A stretch of DNA of 64,000 nucleotides from Marinobacter salsuginis (GCF_009617755.1 NZ_BGZH01000004.1:62001-126000); one strand, 5' to 3'; counted from the stretch's first letter, positions 1-11,204 are shown. A program made the numbers and translations. The notes: generated by a model from the sequence alone, not told the origin.

Positions 1-196
1 CCGCAGCACCGGTCAACAGCAGAGCCATATCACCAAAGCCGCAAAGATGGCGCAATGCCTCCAGGGCGTGATGACGCATGGCGTCGGGGAAAAACGGTGT
101 TTCCATCTCCAGGGGGTTGGCACGGAGGCTGTAGCGTTGTTGCAGCCTGGGAAACAGGCCGCCGCCATCAAGACTGTTCAAGCTTTCTTCAGTCAC
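1..196 (-). CDS. DamX-like AAA/SPOR protein, N-terminal part (truncated by window edge)
   Basis: About 65 N-terminal codons are present; the rest lies beyond the left edge. The start is a GTG at 194-196 with an AAGGAAG ribosome binding site six bases upstream. The peptide reads VTEESLNSLDGGGLF and continues through RYSLRANPLEM, then FFPDAMRHHALEALRHLCGF and DMALLLTGAA. This resembles the opening of the ExeA/DamX-type ATPase domain, just ahead of the nucleotide-binding loop. In Pseudomonas-like genomes a SPOR-domain protein of the DamX type follows aroB, which fits the position 55 bases past aroB on the same strand. A role in cell division at septal peptidoglycan is inferred from family and context; the SPOR domain itself is not in view. 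Confidence 0.65.
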   Translation of the reverse strand, partial: MTEESLNSLDGGGLFPRLQQRYSLRANPLEMETPFFPDAMRHHALEALRHLCGFGDMALLLTGAA

Positions 197-251
197 GGGT
201 CTTCCTTGGTCGCTGGTCCGTTACCAAATTATTGAAGCCTTCGGGCCGACA

Positions 252-1346
252 TCATGTTGAGCGGCAAAAACGGGCAAACGTGAGTGCCAGGTTTTCAGGC
301 TTTGCCTGGGATGTGACGACTGCATCGCCAATCGAACGAAGCAAGACGAGCCTGAGCAGGCCATCCACGTTTTTCTTATCGACAGCCATCAAGCTCATAA
401 AGTCGTCTGCGGTCATTCCGACCGGAGGTTTATCCGGCAATCCGGCCCGCAGGATCAGTCGGTTAATCCGGACGCAATCCTCACGGCTGATCATACCTTC
501 AAGCGCAGACAGTTCGGCGGCCATGAGCATGCCAGTGCCTACCGCCTCTCCGTGGAGCCAGTTGCCGTAACCGGCAAAGGTTTCGATCGCATGTCCGAAG
601 GTGTGACCGAGGTTCAGTATCGCCCTCAAACCTCCCTCGCGCTCGTCCAGAGCTACAACCTCAGCCTTGCAAGCACAGGAGCGGAAGATAGCTTCTGCCA
701 GTGCCTCCGGATCAAGGCTGACAAGAGAATCCATGTGATCTTCAAGCCAGGCAAGAAAGCCCTCGTCACGAATCAGCCCATATTTGATTACTTCTGCGAG
801 GCCCGCTGACACTTCCCGGGGAGGCAAAGTCTGAAGGCTTGCGGTGTCTATCAATACGGCCTGCGGCTGATGAAAAGCACCAATCATGTTCTTGCCAAGG
901 GGATGGTTGATACCGGTTTTACCACCAACAGAAGAATCTACCTGGGAAAGCAGGGTAGTTGGAATCTGGATGAATGGAACACCACGCTGATAGCAGGCTG
1001 CGGCGAAACCGGCCATATCACCAACAACTCCTCCACCAAGCGCAACCAGAGTGGTTTTCCGGGTGTGCCGTTGCTCAAGGAGACCATCGAAGATCATATT
1101 GAGGGTCTGCCAGTCCTTGAACTTCTCGCCATCGGAAAGCACGACGGTATCGACCCGCTTCCCGGGAAAACAGGCTTTCGCCCGATCAAGATAGAGCGGT
1201 GCAACCGTCTCGTTGGTGACAATCATGACCTGTGCACCGGAGACGTGGGATGACAGATCCTGAGTACCGAGAAGGTCCTGGCCGATAAAAATGGGATAGC
1301 TGCGCTCGCCGAGCTCCACCGAGAGTTCGCGATACCGATTAGACAT
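252..1346 (-). CDS. aroB: 3-dehydroquinate synthase
   Basis: AroB converts DAHP to 3-dehydroquinate, the second step of the shikimate pathway, using NAD+ and a divalent metal in the cytoplasm. The 364-residue product has the family's usual length. Visible signatures are the glycine-rich NAD-binding stretch [15 protein letters not shown], the substrate loop [12 protein letters not shown], and the metal-ligand histidines in [11 protein letters not shown] and NWLHGEAVG. The start overlaps the end of aroK by 8 bases, so the two are transcribed and probably translated together. The DamX-like gene follows 55 bases downstream. Confidence 0.97.
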   Translation of the reverse strand: MSNRYRELSVELGERSYPIFIGQDLLGTQDLSSHVSGAQVMIVTNETVAPLYLDRAKACFPGKRVDTVVLSDGEKFKDWQTLNMIFDGLLEQRHTRKTTLVALGGGVVGDMAGFAAACYQRGVPFIQIPTTLLSQVDSSVGGKTGINHPLGKNMIGAFHQPQAVLIDTASLQTLPPREVSAGLAEVIKYGLIRDEGFLAWLEDHMDSLVSLDPEALAEAIFRSCACKAEVVALDEREGGLRAILNLGHTFGHAIETFAGYGNWLHGEAVGTGMLMAAELSALEGMISREDCVRINRLILRAGLPDKPPVGMTADDFMSLMAVDKKNVDGLLRLVLLRSIGDAVVTSQAKPENLALTFARFCRST

Positions 1347-1905
1347 GATTGCGACCTTCCTTCCTGACCTGCCTTTTATGACGGGGTGTTTTCGGGTTCA
1401 GCCGGTTAACCAGCTGGCGAACGACCAGCCTAGGGCTCTTCTTGTCGGTGAACATGATGATGTCTGCCAGACTGGAATACAGGGGATCCCGGATCGAGAA
1501 CAGGTTCCGCAGAACCGCCTCCGGGTTATCGTTCTGGAGCAAAGGGCGATTTCGGTCCTTGCGTGTTCGCTCCACCTGCTGCTCTATCGAGGTCTTCAGA
1601 TAGATCACCGTCGCATCCCTTTTAAGGATAGGATGGTTTTCCTCTCGCATGACCGCGCCGCCGCCCGTGGCCAGCACGGTATGATCCTCGTGGGATAACT
1701 CGTCCAGCATGGCCGTCTCCCGCAAACGGAAGCCATCTTCCCCCTCAACGTCGAAAATCCACGGGATATTGGCCCCGCATCGCTCTTCGATGATGCGATC
1801 AGAATCAAGAAAACGATAGCCGAGCTCTTTAGCGAGCATCCGGCCAATCGTGCTTTTCCCTGCTCCCATTGGGCCAACCAGGACAACGCGTTTCGGCAAA
1901 GACAT
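1339..1905 (-). CDS. aroK: shikimate kinase
   Basis: AroK phosphorylates shikimate with ATP to shikimate 3-phosphate. The P-loop GPMGAGKST lies at residues 11-19, followed by the shikimate-binding region ([13 protein letters not shown]) and the ATGGGAV motif near residue 80. The lid region is DRNRPLLQ. The 188 residues slightly exceed the usual ~175 because of a basic C-terminal tail ([16 protein letters not shown]). It overlaps aroB by 8 bases and lies downstream of the pilus operon, from which it is separated by a hairpin terminator. The aroK-aroB order behind pilQ is common in gammaproteobacteria. Confidence 0.97.
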   Translation of the reverse strand: MSLPKRVVLVGPMGAGKSTIGRMLAKELGYRFLDSDRIIEERCGANIPWIFDVEGEDGFRLRETAMLDELSHEDHTVLATGGGAVMREENHPILKRDATVIYLKTSIEQQVERTRKDRNRPLLQNDNPEAVLRNLFSIRDPLYSSLADIIMFTDKKSPRLVVRQLVNRLNPKTPRHKRQVRKEGRNHV

Positions 1906-1996
1906 AACTTCCGCTCAGTTTTGTTCAGGCGGGTGAGAATATCACAGGCCCCGGGATTGCATAAGTTCAGGACCGCCCCGAGTCTGTTTCAGGCAC

Positions 1997-2030
1997 AAAA
2001 AAGCCGCCGGTTTTAAGCGGCGGCTTTTGA
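1997..2030 (-). terminator. Rho-independent terminator after pilQ
   Basis: A GC-rich stem pairs 1999-2009 with 2018-2028 (AAAAGCCGCCG against CGGCGGCTTTT) with an eight-base loop. On the minus strand the stem is followed by a T run (complement of 1997-2002). It sits 11 bases past the pilQ stop and separates the pil operon from aroK. Confidence 0.9.
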
Positions 2031-2040
2031 ACTGCACCGA

Positions 2041-4161
2041 TTAACGAAGCAGGTCGTTCTTGATGATCTTCGGCGTAATGAAGATCAACAACTCGCTGCG
2101 CTCATCAAGGTGCTCTGTCCTTTTAAAGATACGACCAAGATAAGGAATATCTCCTAGGAAGGGCGTCTTGGTAGTCTGCGTCGCGACCTCCGACTGGAAA
2201 ATACCTCCCAGAACTACTGTTTCACCATTGCCCACCAAGACTTGTGTTGTAACGGAGTTAGTATTGATGGACGGAATACCAGCCGTCACTTCGCCTCTTG
2301 AATCCTGGTTTACCACGAGATCCATAATGATCTTGTCGTCTGGCGTGATCTGGGGCGTTACCTCCAGTGAAAGAACGGCTTCCTTGAACTCGATGTTGGT
2401 CGCCCCACTTGAGGTAGCCTCCTGATAAGGAATTTCTTCACCCGATTTTATAGAAGCTGTTTGACGGTCAGCCGTAACCACTCTTGGCTGAGATACTACT
2501 TCAGCCTGGCCATCACTTTCCAAAGCGGACAACTCCAGATCAACCAGGAAGTTATCGCTGCCCCATCCTATCGCAAAGGAAGAAGTACCTTCGCCACTCA
2601 CACCGAGATCAACCGCAAGCGCTCCCGGGAAAGAAATAGTGTTACTGTTCCCTGCCGCTGCATCACGGGCCTCTTGCAGGGACCCCTGCGAACCGCCGAC
2701 GGTGAAAACATTGTCCCCGCTCACATCGTAAGCGGCACCACCCCAGCGAACGCCCAGGTTCTCGGCCACATTGGTCTGTGCCCGGACAATACGCGCTTCA
2801 ATTGAAACTTGGCGTACAGGCACATCCCAAGTCGACACCAGCCTGCGAATTTCTTCCAGCTTTTCCGCGGTCTCCCGAACACTAATCGTATTTGTCCGTA
2901 CGTCTGAGGAGACAAAGCCGCGATCTGAAATCAGCTCTTCGTCTTCCTTGATCAAGGCGACAATGTCCGCGGCCTTGGCATAGTTCACTTGAACGATGTC
3001 CAAACGAACAGGCGCAAGTTCTGCAATTTGCTTGCTGGTTTCGAGCTCCAACTTCTCCCGTGCAGCAATCTCGTCCGCAGGAGCTACCAGCAACACATTA
3101 CCAATCTGACGCTTATCAAGCCCTTTGGTTTTGAGGATCAGATCCAGCGCTTGGTCCCAGGGTACGTTCTGAAGGCGCAGGGTAATGCTACCGCCTACAG
3201 TATCACTTGCCACCAGGTTCAATCCGGTGAAATCGGCAATCAACTGAAGGACCGAGCGAACCTCAATATCCTGAAAGTTAAGGGACAGCTTGTCACCGGT
3301 ATACGGGAACTTCTCTTCCCGACGAGATTCCGCCTCTTCCTGGCTAAGCTCCTCAACACTCACGGTGAACTGGCTGCCAGACTGGTATGCAATGTAGTCG
3401 TAATTTCCCTCTGGGGTAATCTCGACCACAGCATTGCCACCTTCTACAAAGGTATCAATACGGGTAACGGGTGTTGCGAAGTCTGTGACGTCGAGTCGGC
3501 GCCGAAGGTCCGCAGGAACGTTAATACCATCCATCGTCAGACGGATCTTGCCGGCACGCTCAGTCAGGTCCACAGGCGTGCTGGAACTGCCCAGGTCAAC
3601 CAAAACACGGCCTTCACCATCCTTGCCCCTGCGGAAATCCACGCCAGCCAGAGCGTTGGCAGACGTGGAGCCAGACGTTGAACTGCTTTGAGAAGCGGGA
3701 GCAGGAGAGCTTGCGACCACGCCATCAGCCTGTCCGCCGATCGTCATGACCAGAGAATTCCCCGCACGAACCGTCTCATAGGGCACAAGCTCTACCAGGT
3801 TAAAAATCAACCGCGTCCGATCCTTGGTTTCCACAACTGTCATGCTCTGGGCGTTGCCCGAACCAAGAGGCACGCTTCGGCTATCAAGGCCGCTGGTTGT
3901 GTCCCGCAGGTCAACGGCAATTCGAGCGGGACGCTCTATGGTATACCCGGATGGTTCCGGCGGCGCCCCATCAAACTTCAGTGTGACTTCAAGCCGCTCC
4001 CCCGGTAGCGACGAAAACGACACGTCTTCCAGCGTGACCGCGTTGGCCAGGCCGGATAACAACCCAAAAGCAATCACGCTGACGTATACATTGAGTTTTC
4101 TGAACATCGCTAGCCTCGACCCTAAACTTTTTTGTACGTGCATGTTTCTTTCAACTTTCAT
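2041..4161 (-). CDS. pilQ: type IV pilus secretin PilQ
   Basis: PilQ forms the outer-membrane secretin ring through which the type IV pilus passes. The start at 4161 has AAGGAG seven bases upstream; a second ATG at residue 19 (MFRKLNVYV) is possible. A signal peptide ends near residue 41 (GLLSGLANA). Two AMIN-type peptidoglycan-binding segments follow (about 45-140 and 170-270), then an STN/N0 domain (LSLNFQDIEVRSVLQLIADF, near 292), a secretin N1 domain, and the C-terminal secretin barrel with VVSQPRVVT and VPLG-type strands ending in ELLIFITPKII. The 706-residue length is normal. It is the last gene of pilMNOPQ and is followed by a terminator. Confidence 0.97.
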   Translation of the reverse strand: MKVERNMHVQKSLGSRLAMFRKLNVYVSVIAFGLLSGLANAVTLEDVSFSSLPGERLEVTLKFDGAPPEPSGYTIERPARIAVDLRDTTSGLDSRSVPLGSGNAQSMTVVETKDRTRLIFNLVELVPYETVRAGNSLVMTIGGQADGVVASSPAPASQSSSTSGSTSANALAGVDFRRGKDGEGRVLVDLGSSSTPVDLTERAGKIRLTMDGINVPADLRRRLDVTDFATPVTRIDTFVEGGNAVVEITPEGNYDYIAYQSGSQFTVSVEELSQEEAESRREEKFPYTGDKLSLNFQDIEVRSVLQLIADFTGLNLVASDTVGGSITLRLQNVPWDQALDLILKTKGLDKRQIGNVLLVAPADEIAAREKLELETSKQIAELAPVRLDIVQVNYAKAADIVALIKEDEELISDRGFVSSDVRTNTISVRETAEKLEEIRRLVSTWDVPVRQVSIEARIVRAQTNVAENLGVRWGGAAYDVSGDNVFTVGGSQGSLQEARDAAAGNSNTISFPGALAVDLGVSGEGTSSFAIGWGSDNFLVDLELSALESDGQAEVVSQPRVVTADRQTASIKSGEEIPYQEATSSGATNIEFKEAVLSLEVTPQITPDDKIIMDLVVNQDSRGEVTAGIPSINTNSVTTQVLVGNGETVVLGGIFQSEVATQTTKTPFLGDIPYLGRIFKRTEHLDERSELLIFITPKIIKNDLLR

Positions 4162-4172
4162 CCAGCCGCTCC

Positions 4173-4727
4173 TTAGCCTGCGCCCTCATCCAGGGTCAGG
4201 GAGCGAGGACGCTCAACCCAGCCACCCCGGCCATTGGGAACGATTTCAATTAGCTCAATTCGGGTTTCACTGACGCCCACAATGCGGCCGTAGTTTTGAC
4301 CCATGTAATTTCCGGTACGGACTCTATGAATGCCCCCAGTATCGTCTTCAATCAGGGCGAACAGGTTACCTGATGCGCCCTGAAGGGTACCGACCATTTG
4401 AAGCGCCTTAAGATCGAAATTCTCAAGAACTTCCCTTGGCCGATCCAAATCAGGTTCGACATCACTTATCGGTTGCTCGTCCACCATAGTCAGCTGCACG
4501 TCGATAGGTGGCTCAAAAGGGGCCCGACGATCAGCCGCGGAATAACTAAAGGCCTCGTAGGCTTTAAACTCTGGCAAAGGCTCCACATACCCTCTCGGTT
4601 TTGCCCGAGTCTCGGCCATGAATTGATCAAGATCTGAGTATCCGCTGCCCTGGGAACAGGCTGTCAGGAGAGACACCAGACAAACTCCCAGCCAGGCCTG
4701 CACCGCATGCTTTCCTGTCATGCTCAT
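4173..4727 (-). CDS. pilP: type IV pilus lipoprotein PilP
   Basis: PilP is an inner-membrane lipoprotein that links the PilN/PilO complex to the PilQ secretin. The lipobox is visible as SLLTAC, with the acylated cysteine near residue 24 after a short hydrophobic leader. The C-terminal half holds the beta-sandwich HR domain (LKALQMVGTLQG, then ALIEDDTGGIHRVRTGNYMG). The 184 residues match the family. Its ATG overlaps the pilO stop by 4 bases (ATGA), and pilQ starts 12 bases after its end. Confidence 0.96.
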   Translation of the reverse strand: MSMTGKHAVQAWLGVCLVSLLTACSQGSGYSDLDQFMAETRAKPRGYVEPLPEFKAYEAFSYSAADRRAPFEPPIDVQLTMVDEQPISDVEPDLDRPREVLENFDLKALQMVGTLQGASGNLFALIEDDTGGIHRVRTGNYMGQNYGRIVGVSETRIELIEIVPNGRGGWVERPRSLTLDEGAG

Positions 4728-5335
4728 TCTCCAGCCCGGTAGCGGTATGTACGAGCCACAACCTGCATATCAAGTCGTTCTCCGTCTCCGCCAGTTGGTT
4801 TTATGGTCAAGTCGTGCAGCGTCACAATCCGAGGCAGGCTCGCAACACTGCTGACGAAAGATGCCAGCTCATGATAAGAGCCGGAAACCCGGATGTTGAT
4901 TGGCAACTCGGAATAGAAGTCCCTGCGCTGCTCTGGCTGAAGAGCCACTTCCTGCAGAGCAAGGCCATTCCCCAGAGCGGTGTTGGTTATGTCTTCCAAC
5001 AGCCCAGGCACTTCTGTTTCGCTCGGTAACTGCCGCACCAAAGCACCGAAAGTTTCTTCCATTTCCGCCATCTGTGCTTTGAACACCTCCAGGTTTGCCA
5101 CCTGATAGGCCTTCTCTTCATATTTTTTTCTGAGATCCTGCTCGGTTTTCTCTACGCGTTCGAGCTGAACATACTGATCTTTAACGAAAAACCAATAGCC
5201 CCCGCCGCCAATAAGAGCAAAGACGATCAAAACCACAATGGCCTTAATTGGAGCTGGCCAGATACCGGCATTATTGACGTCAAGATCGTTTATATCGAAT
5301 TCATTCAGGCTTTTAAGTGAGTCGGCGAGGCTCAT
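4724..5335 (-). CDS. pilO: type IV pilus inner-membrane protein PilO
   Basis: PilO dimerises with PilN to form the inner-membrane alignment subcomplex of the pilus machine. A single transmembrane helix lies near residues 30-52 (AIVVLIVFALIGGGGYWFFV), then a coiled coil (about 55-100) and a ferredoxin-like periplasmic domain (LPINIRVSGSYHELASFVSS). The 203 residues are typical. It overlaps pilN and pilP by 4 bases on each side, which indicates translational coupling. Confidence 0.96.
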   Translation of the reverse strand: MSLADSLKSLNEFDINDLDVNNAGIWPAPIKAIVVLIVFALIGGGGYWFFVKDQYVQLERVEKTEQDLRKKYEEKAYQVANLEVFKAQMAEMEETFGALVRQLPSETEVPGLLEDITNTALGNGLALQEVALQPEQRRDFYSELPINIRVSGSYHELASFVSSVASLPRIVTLHDLTIKPTGGDGERLDMQVVARTYRYRAGE

Positions 5336-5897
5336 TGGCTATCCTCCCCCTCGGGCTCAGGAGTTTTTTGTTGAACTGAAAGATTGAATTGACTGTAACC
5401 CGCCCGACGACTCTCGGCAGCCGACACGTTGGACAAATCAGGATCCGTGAACCAGTCCGACTCTTCGAACTGACGCATCAGTGTAGATACCCGGCTGTTG
5501 GACTCAGACATCCCTACGATGTCAATCTGGTCTCCAGTGCGCTTGAGATCAGTGTAGAAAAGGCCATCAGGCAAAGTTCTGACCAACTCATCAAACACGC
5601 GGACAATGACGGGCCTCTTACCCTGAAGATCCTGAATAACCTGCATGCGCGCAAGCAACTCATCCCTCTTACGTTTGAGATCCTCAATTTCCTTGATCTG
5701 CTGATCCAGATTTTTCGTCGCCGTTTCCAGATAAGCATTCCGTGATTGCTGATAAGCAATACGGCTATCCATATCGGTCTTCCAGAGGAACACCAGCCCG
5801 CCCGCAATGATTGCGGCGCCAAGAATCATGACCACAAACTGTTTCTGTTTCTCCGCACGAAGTTCCTCGCGCCACGGTCGAAGGTTAATCTTTGCCA

Positions 5898-5898
<1 letters not shown>
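5332..5898 (-). CDS. pilN: type IV pilus inner-membrane protein PilN
   Basis: PilN binds PilM with its short cytoplasmic tail and pairs with PilO in the periplasm. The PilM-binding motif is at the extreme N-terminus (MAKINLRPWREE), the equivalent of the INLLPWRE consensus. A transmembrane helix follows at about residues 22-40 (FVVMILGAAIIAGGLVFLW), then a coiled coil and an alpha/beta domain. Its ATG shares one base with the pilM stop, and the pilO start overlaps its own stop by 4 bases. Confidence 0.97.
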
Positions 5899-6968
<1,070 letters not shown>

Positions 6969-7154
6969 CTATACCTGGTTAGATGCACCCGGTTACGTAA
7001 CTTATGTGTTTTTTATTTAAGAGAATTTCTTCACCATTCCGTCTACAATGCCTGTTCTTCTTTAATTGAGAACCATTGCGACGGTGAAGCGACTCTTCCT
7101 TCCTAAAGCAATTTCTCAAATGATAGACCTATATCCAACAGTTGTCAGAAAAAA

Positions 7155-9683
7155 ATGTCTCATTTGTTGCGCACATCTCGCCTTTTTGCCTGGTTGTTTC
7201 TTACCGGACTGAGTGTCGCCGTTATCGTAACCTCAGGCTTTTATCTTTACCTTCGCCCCGGCCTTCCGCCGGTACACCAGCTTCTGGACATCAAGCTGCA
7301 GACGCCATTACGGGTCTATAGCAAAGACAACAGATTAATAGCAGAATTCGGTGAAAAGAGAAGGGCACCCATCACAATCGAACAGATCCCAACAATTCAG
7401 TTACAAGCCTTTATGGCCGCTGAAGACGCGCGTTTTTATGAGCACTTTGGGGTCGACATCAAAGGCCTGGCGCGGGCTGCCATCGAACTGGTCTCAACCG
7501 GCGAGATCCAGTCCGGGGGCAGCACCATCACAATGCAGGTTGCAAAAAATTACTTTTTGTCACGGGACAGAACCTTTATCCGGAAGTTCAACGAGATACT
7601 TCTGGCTCTTCAGATTGAACGTGAACTGGACAAAAACCGCATTCTCGAGCTCTACCTGAACAAGATCTATCTGGGCAATCGGGCCTATGGCATAGCTGCC
7701 GCTGCACAGGTTTATTACAACAAGCCGGTATCCGAACTGTCGCTGGCCCAGATGGCTATGCTGGCCGGCCTACCCAAGGCGCCCTCGGCTTTCAACCCGC
7801 TGGCCAACCCGGACCGTGCGATGATTCGCCGCAACTGGATCCTCGGGCGCATGAGAGATCTGGGATACATCACTCCGGATGCCCATGAACTTGCCGTTTC
7901 GGCCCCCATCACCGCCAGCTATAACAGCACGGAAACGGAAGTCGACGCCGACTATGTTGCTGAAATGGCACGATCTGAAATGGTTCGGCGGTTTGGCGAA
8001 GACGCCTACACCGATGGCTATACCGTCACTCTGACGGTTGACGGCGAAAATCAACAGGTTGCCACCGAAGCGCTCAGGAACGGCCTGGAAGCCTATGATC
8101 GACGCCACGGTTTTCGCGGTCCCATCGGGCAGATCGACGAGGACATTCTCGCCACGAGCGAATTATCCGACATCATCCTGAATTACCCCAGAGTCGAGTC
8201 CTTGCTGCCGGCAATCGTCGAGGAGGTTGACGACGAATCGGGCGAAGTACGTGTTTACGCACGTGTCGTCGGCCCCGCCGTTATGCCGTTCGAAACCATG
8301 ACCTGGGCGAGGCGCTACAAAACCGAAAATCTGACCGGACCAGAACCCGAGAAACCTTCAGATGTTGTTTCGCCTGGCGACGTGGTCTATGTGCGCGCTC
8401 AGGAGCCAGTCCAGGCTTCCTCAGAAGCTGATGCCGACGAGAGCAGTCCGCAGGCTGACGATCCGGAGCAGCCGACTGCTGCGACCGTGGCACTTGCCCA
8501 GATCCCGAGGGTAGAAGGCGCACTGATTTCACTGGAAGCCAAAACCGGTGCCATACAGGCACTGGCAGGGGGCTACAGCTTCGGTCAAAGCAAATACAAC
8601 CGGGCCATTCAGGCGCGCAGGCAACCGGGCTCGACTTTCAAGCCGTTCCTCTACCTGAGCGCTCTTGAAAGCGGCATGACGCCGGCCACTATTTATAACG
8701 ATGCGCCGATCGTGTTCGACGACTCCGAACTGGAGACCGCATGGCGGCCGCAGAACTCCTCTGGACAGTTTTATGGCCCGACCCGGCTTCGCGAAGCGCT
8801 CTATCGCTCACGAAACCTGGTTTCTATCAGACTCCTGCGAGACTTGGGCATTGAAAAAACGCTCAATTACCTCGCACAACTGGAAATCTCTACCGAAAAC
8901 ATGCCCGACAACCTGTCATTGTCGCTCGGCAGCGGCCAGTTGACGCCAATGGAACTGGCCAGAGGCATGGCTGTAATTGCCAACGGCGGTTATGACGTCG
9001 AACCCTACCTGATCGAGACGATCAGCGACTTCAGCGGCGAGATCATCTACCAGGCCCCGAAAACCATCCTGTGCGATGAAAACTGCAATGAGGTTGCAGA
9101 ACAAGCGATCCCGGAAACGGACGAAAGCGACGCCGCTACGCCGGCAAATGCATCGCAAGGCAACGAAGAGCCGCCGGAGATTCGCGTGATGCCCAGACTG
9201 GCGGACGAGCGCGCCGTCTTCATTCTGCACTCGATGATGCAGGATGTAATTCGCCGCGGTACTGGCCGGCGTGCGCTGGCCCTGGGCCGGGACGACATCG
9301 CCGGCAAGACCGGCACCACCAACGAGCAGAAGGACACCTGGTTCGCCGGCTTCAATCACGATATCGCGACGACAACCTGGGTTGGATTCGACCAACCGGC
9401 ACCGCTTGGCAGACGTGAATTCGGCGCCAGCACCGCGCTACCGATCTGGCTGGACTACATGGAAGTTGCACTCGAAGGGGCGCCCTCTTCCTTTATGCCC
9501 CGCCCGAACGGGATCGTAAATATCCGCATCAATCCCGAGACTGGGCAGCGCGCCAGACCTGGCGAGGACGGTGTCTTTGAGGTCTTCCGGGAAGAGGACG
9601 CACCACCTCCACTGACGTCAGACACCGACGGTGATCGGAACGGAGGTTCTGAGGAAGACGATCTGTCACGCAGAATCTTCTGA
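7155..9683 (+). CDS. mrcA: penicillin-binding protein 1A (bifunctional transglycosylase/transpeptidase)
   Basis: A class A PBP that polymerises and cross-links peptidoglycan at the inner-membrane surface. A cytoplasmic tail and one membrane helix (about residues 10-30) come first. The GT51 domain follows, with the catalytic-glutamate motif EDARFYEHFGVD and the GGSTITMQVAKN motif. An OB-like insert with an acidic Ala/Asp/Glu-rich linker (about 425-445) precedes the transpeptidase domain. There the nucleophile Ser493 lies in STFK, SRN follows, and KTGT starts at Lys718. The 842 residues are usual for the family. It is divergent from pilM, the common Pseudomonas arrangement. Confidence 0.97.
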   Translation: MSHLLRTSRLFAWLFLTGLSVAVIVTSGFYLYLRPGLPPVHQLLDIKLQTPLRVYSKDNRLIAEFGEKRRAPITIEQIPTIQLQAFMAAEDARFYEHFGVDIKGLARAAIELVSTGEIQSGGSTITMQVAKNYFLSRDRTFIRKFNEILLALQIERELDKNRILELYLNKIYLGNRAYGIAAAAQVYYNKPVSELSLAQMAMLAGLPKAPSAFNPLANPDRAMIRRNWILGRMRDLGYITPDAHELAVSAPITASYNSTETEVDADYVAEMARSEMVRRFGEDAYTDGYTVTLTVDGENQQVATEALRNGLEAYDRRHGFRGPIGQIDEDILATSELSDIILNYPRVESLLPAIVEEVDDESGEVRVYARVVGPAVMPFETMTWARRYKTENLTGPEPEKPSDVVSPGDVVYVRAQEPVQASSEADADESSPQADDPEQPTAATVALAQIPRVEGALISLEAKTGAIQALAGGYSFGQSKYNRAIQARRQPGSTFKPFLYLSALESGMTPATIYNDAPIVFDDSELETAWRPQNSSGQFYGPTRLREALYRSRNLVSIRLLRDLGIEKTLNYLAQLEISTENMPDNLSLSLGSGQLTPMELARGMAVIANGGYDVEPYLIETISDFSGEIIYQAPKTILCDENCNEVAEQAIPETDESDAATPANASQGNEEPPEIRVMPRLADERAVFILHSMMQDVIRRGTGRRALALGRDDIAGKTGTTNEQKDTWFAGFNHDIATTTWVGFDQPAPLGRREFGASTALPIWLDYMEVALEGAPSSFMPRPNGIVNIRINPETGQRARPGEDGVFEVFREEDAPPPLTSDTDGDRNGGSEEDDLSRRIF

Positions 9684-9700
9684 TACGCGAAGCGGGCAGA

Positions 9701-9730
9701 AAAAAACCGGCGGGATCACCGCCGGTTTTT
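9701..9730. terminator. bidirectional terminator between ponA and maeB
   Basis: AAAAACCGGCGG at 9702-9713 pairs with CCGCCGGTTTTT at 9719-9730 around a five-base loop. There is a T run on the plus strand and an A run giving a T run on the minus strand. It can end both convergent genes. Confidence 0.93.
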
Positions 9731-9750
9731 CTATTATCCATAGGAACAGA

Positions 9751-11016
9751 TCAGATGATGTCGTCCATGGATTTGAGCGGGTAGTGCGCAGGGTAGGCAT
9801 TGCGGGCAACCCCGGAATCTACAGCAGCGCGAGCAACGGCTGCGGGCACCACTTCAAGCAAGCGTACATCCATCGGCTTGGGAATGATGTACTCTTTTCC
9901 GAACTCAAAGCTATCCACACCATAGGCCTCACAGATTTCCTGAGGCACCGGCTCTTTTGCCAGCTCACGAATCGCATTGACAGCCGCCACCTTCATCTCC
10001 TCATTAATGGCAGTTGCACGAACGTCCAACGCGCCACGGAAAATGAACGGGAAGCCCAATACGTTGTTAACCTGGTTCGGATAATCGGACCGGCCTGTAG
10101 CCATGATCAGATCATCGCGGGTCGCCAGGGCAACTTCCGGACTGATTTCCGGATCAGGGTTGGAGCAGGCAAACACGATAGGCTTCGGAGCCATTTTCTT
10201 GAGCTGGTCGGCAGTCAGCAGATCCGGGCCAGACAGGCCAAGGAATACATCAGCACCATCAATAGCATCATCAAGAGTACGCCTGTCAGTGTCGTTGGCG
10301 AACATCGCCTTGTACTGATTCAGATCATCACGACCAGAGTGGATCACACCCTTGCGGTCGAGCATGAAGATGTTCTCAGAGCGAATACCGCAGCTGATCA
10401 GCAGCTTCATGCAGGCAATAGCGGCGGCACCAGCACCCAGGCACACCACTTTCGCCTCTTCAATTTTTTTACCCTGCAGCTCCAGGGCATTGATCATGCC
10501 GGCTGCAGTTACGATAGCAGTACCATGTTGATCATCGTGGAAGATCGGCACGTTGCACTTCTCGATGAGCGCGCGCTCGACCTCGAAACACTCAGGCGCC
10601 TTGATGTCTTCCAGATTGATGCCACCAAAGGTGTCTGCAATCCGCTCAACTGTTTCAATAAACGCCTGCGGGCTTTCGGAATTGACCTCAATATCGAAAA
10701 CATCAATTCCGGCAAAGCGCTTGAACAGTACGCCCTTGCCTTCCATAACCGGCTTGCTTGCCAGCGGACCCAGGTTACCCAGACCAAGAATCGCAGAACC
10801 GTCGGAGATAACAGCCACCAGGTTGCCCTTGGCGGTGTACTTGTATGCGTTCTCCGGGTCCTTTGCGATCTCGCGGACCGGTTCGGCAACCCCGGGGCTA
10901 TACGCCAGGGAAAGGTCGCGGGAAGTTTTGGTTGGCTTGGTGATTTCAACACTCAGCTTACCAGGCCGCGGCTTGGCGTGATATTCAAGGGCTGCTTCTT
11001 TCAGATCTTGAGACAT
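9751..11016 (-). CDS. maeB: malic enzyme (NAD(P)-dependent, short MaeB-type)
   Basis: Decarboxylates malate to pyruvate and reduces NAD(P)+. The start at 11016 (MSQDLKEAALEYHAKPRPGK) is chosen because the family begins there; an open frame continues 63 codons upstream without similarity. Visible motifs are SPGVAEPVREIA, the N-domain segment VAVISDGSAILGLGNLG, the catalytic-lysine region KPVMEGKGVLFK, metal-binding FHDDQHGTAIV, and the Rossmann motif VCLGAGAAAIACM. At 421 residues it lacks the phosphotransacetylase-like C-terminal domain of the longer E. coli MaeB, as in Pseudomonas. Cofactor preference cannot be read from the sequence. Confidence 0.95.
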   Translation of the reverse strand: MSQDLKEAALEYHAKPRPGKLSVEITKPTKTSRDLSLAYSPGVAEPVREIAKDPENAYKYTAKGNLVAVISDGSAILGLGNLGPLASKPVMEGKGVLFKRFAGIDVFDIEVNSESPQAFIETVERIADTFGGINLEDIKAPECFEVERALIEKCNVPIFHDDQHGTAIVTAAGMINALELQGKKIEEAKVVCLGAGAAAIACMKLLISCGIRSENIFMLDRKGVIHSGRDDLNQYKAMFANDTDRRTLDDAIDGADVFLGLSGPDLLTADQLKKMAPKPIVFACSNPDPEISPEVALATRDDLIMATGRSDYPNQVNNVLGFPFIFRGALDVRATAINEEMKVAAVNAIRELAKEPVPQEICEAYGVDSFEFGKEYIIPKPMDVRLLEVVPAAVARAAVDSGVARNAYPAHYPLKSMDDII

Positions 11017-11204
11017 TGCCACTGTTCCGTTTGTCACGTTTAAAGGTAATGAACCGCCGGAGCCAGGGAACCTCCCCATCCAGCGGAGCGCGCCATTATG
11101 GCCCGCCAGACCCGAAACGACAAGTGGCCCATGAACATTTTGTGAACAGTCAATAGTGCTAATTGCGTATGTATACAATCGATACAGTATGATCTTCGGG
11201 CACA

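Noticed and set aside
9631..11043. A 470-codon open frame antisense to maeB
   Set aside because: The opposite strand encodes a clear malic enzyme; the antisense product has no recognisable domain or ribosome site.
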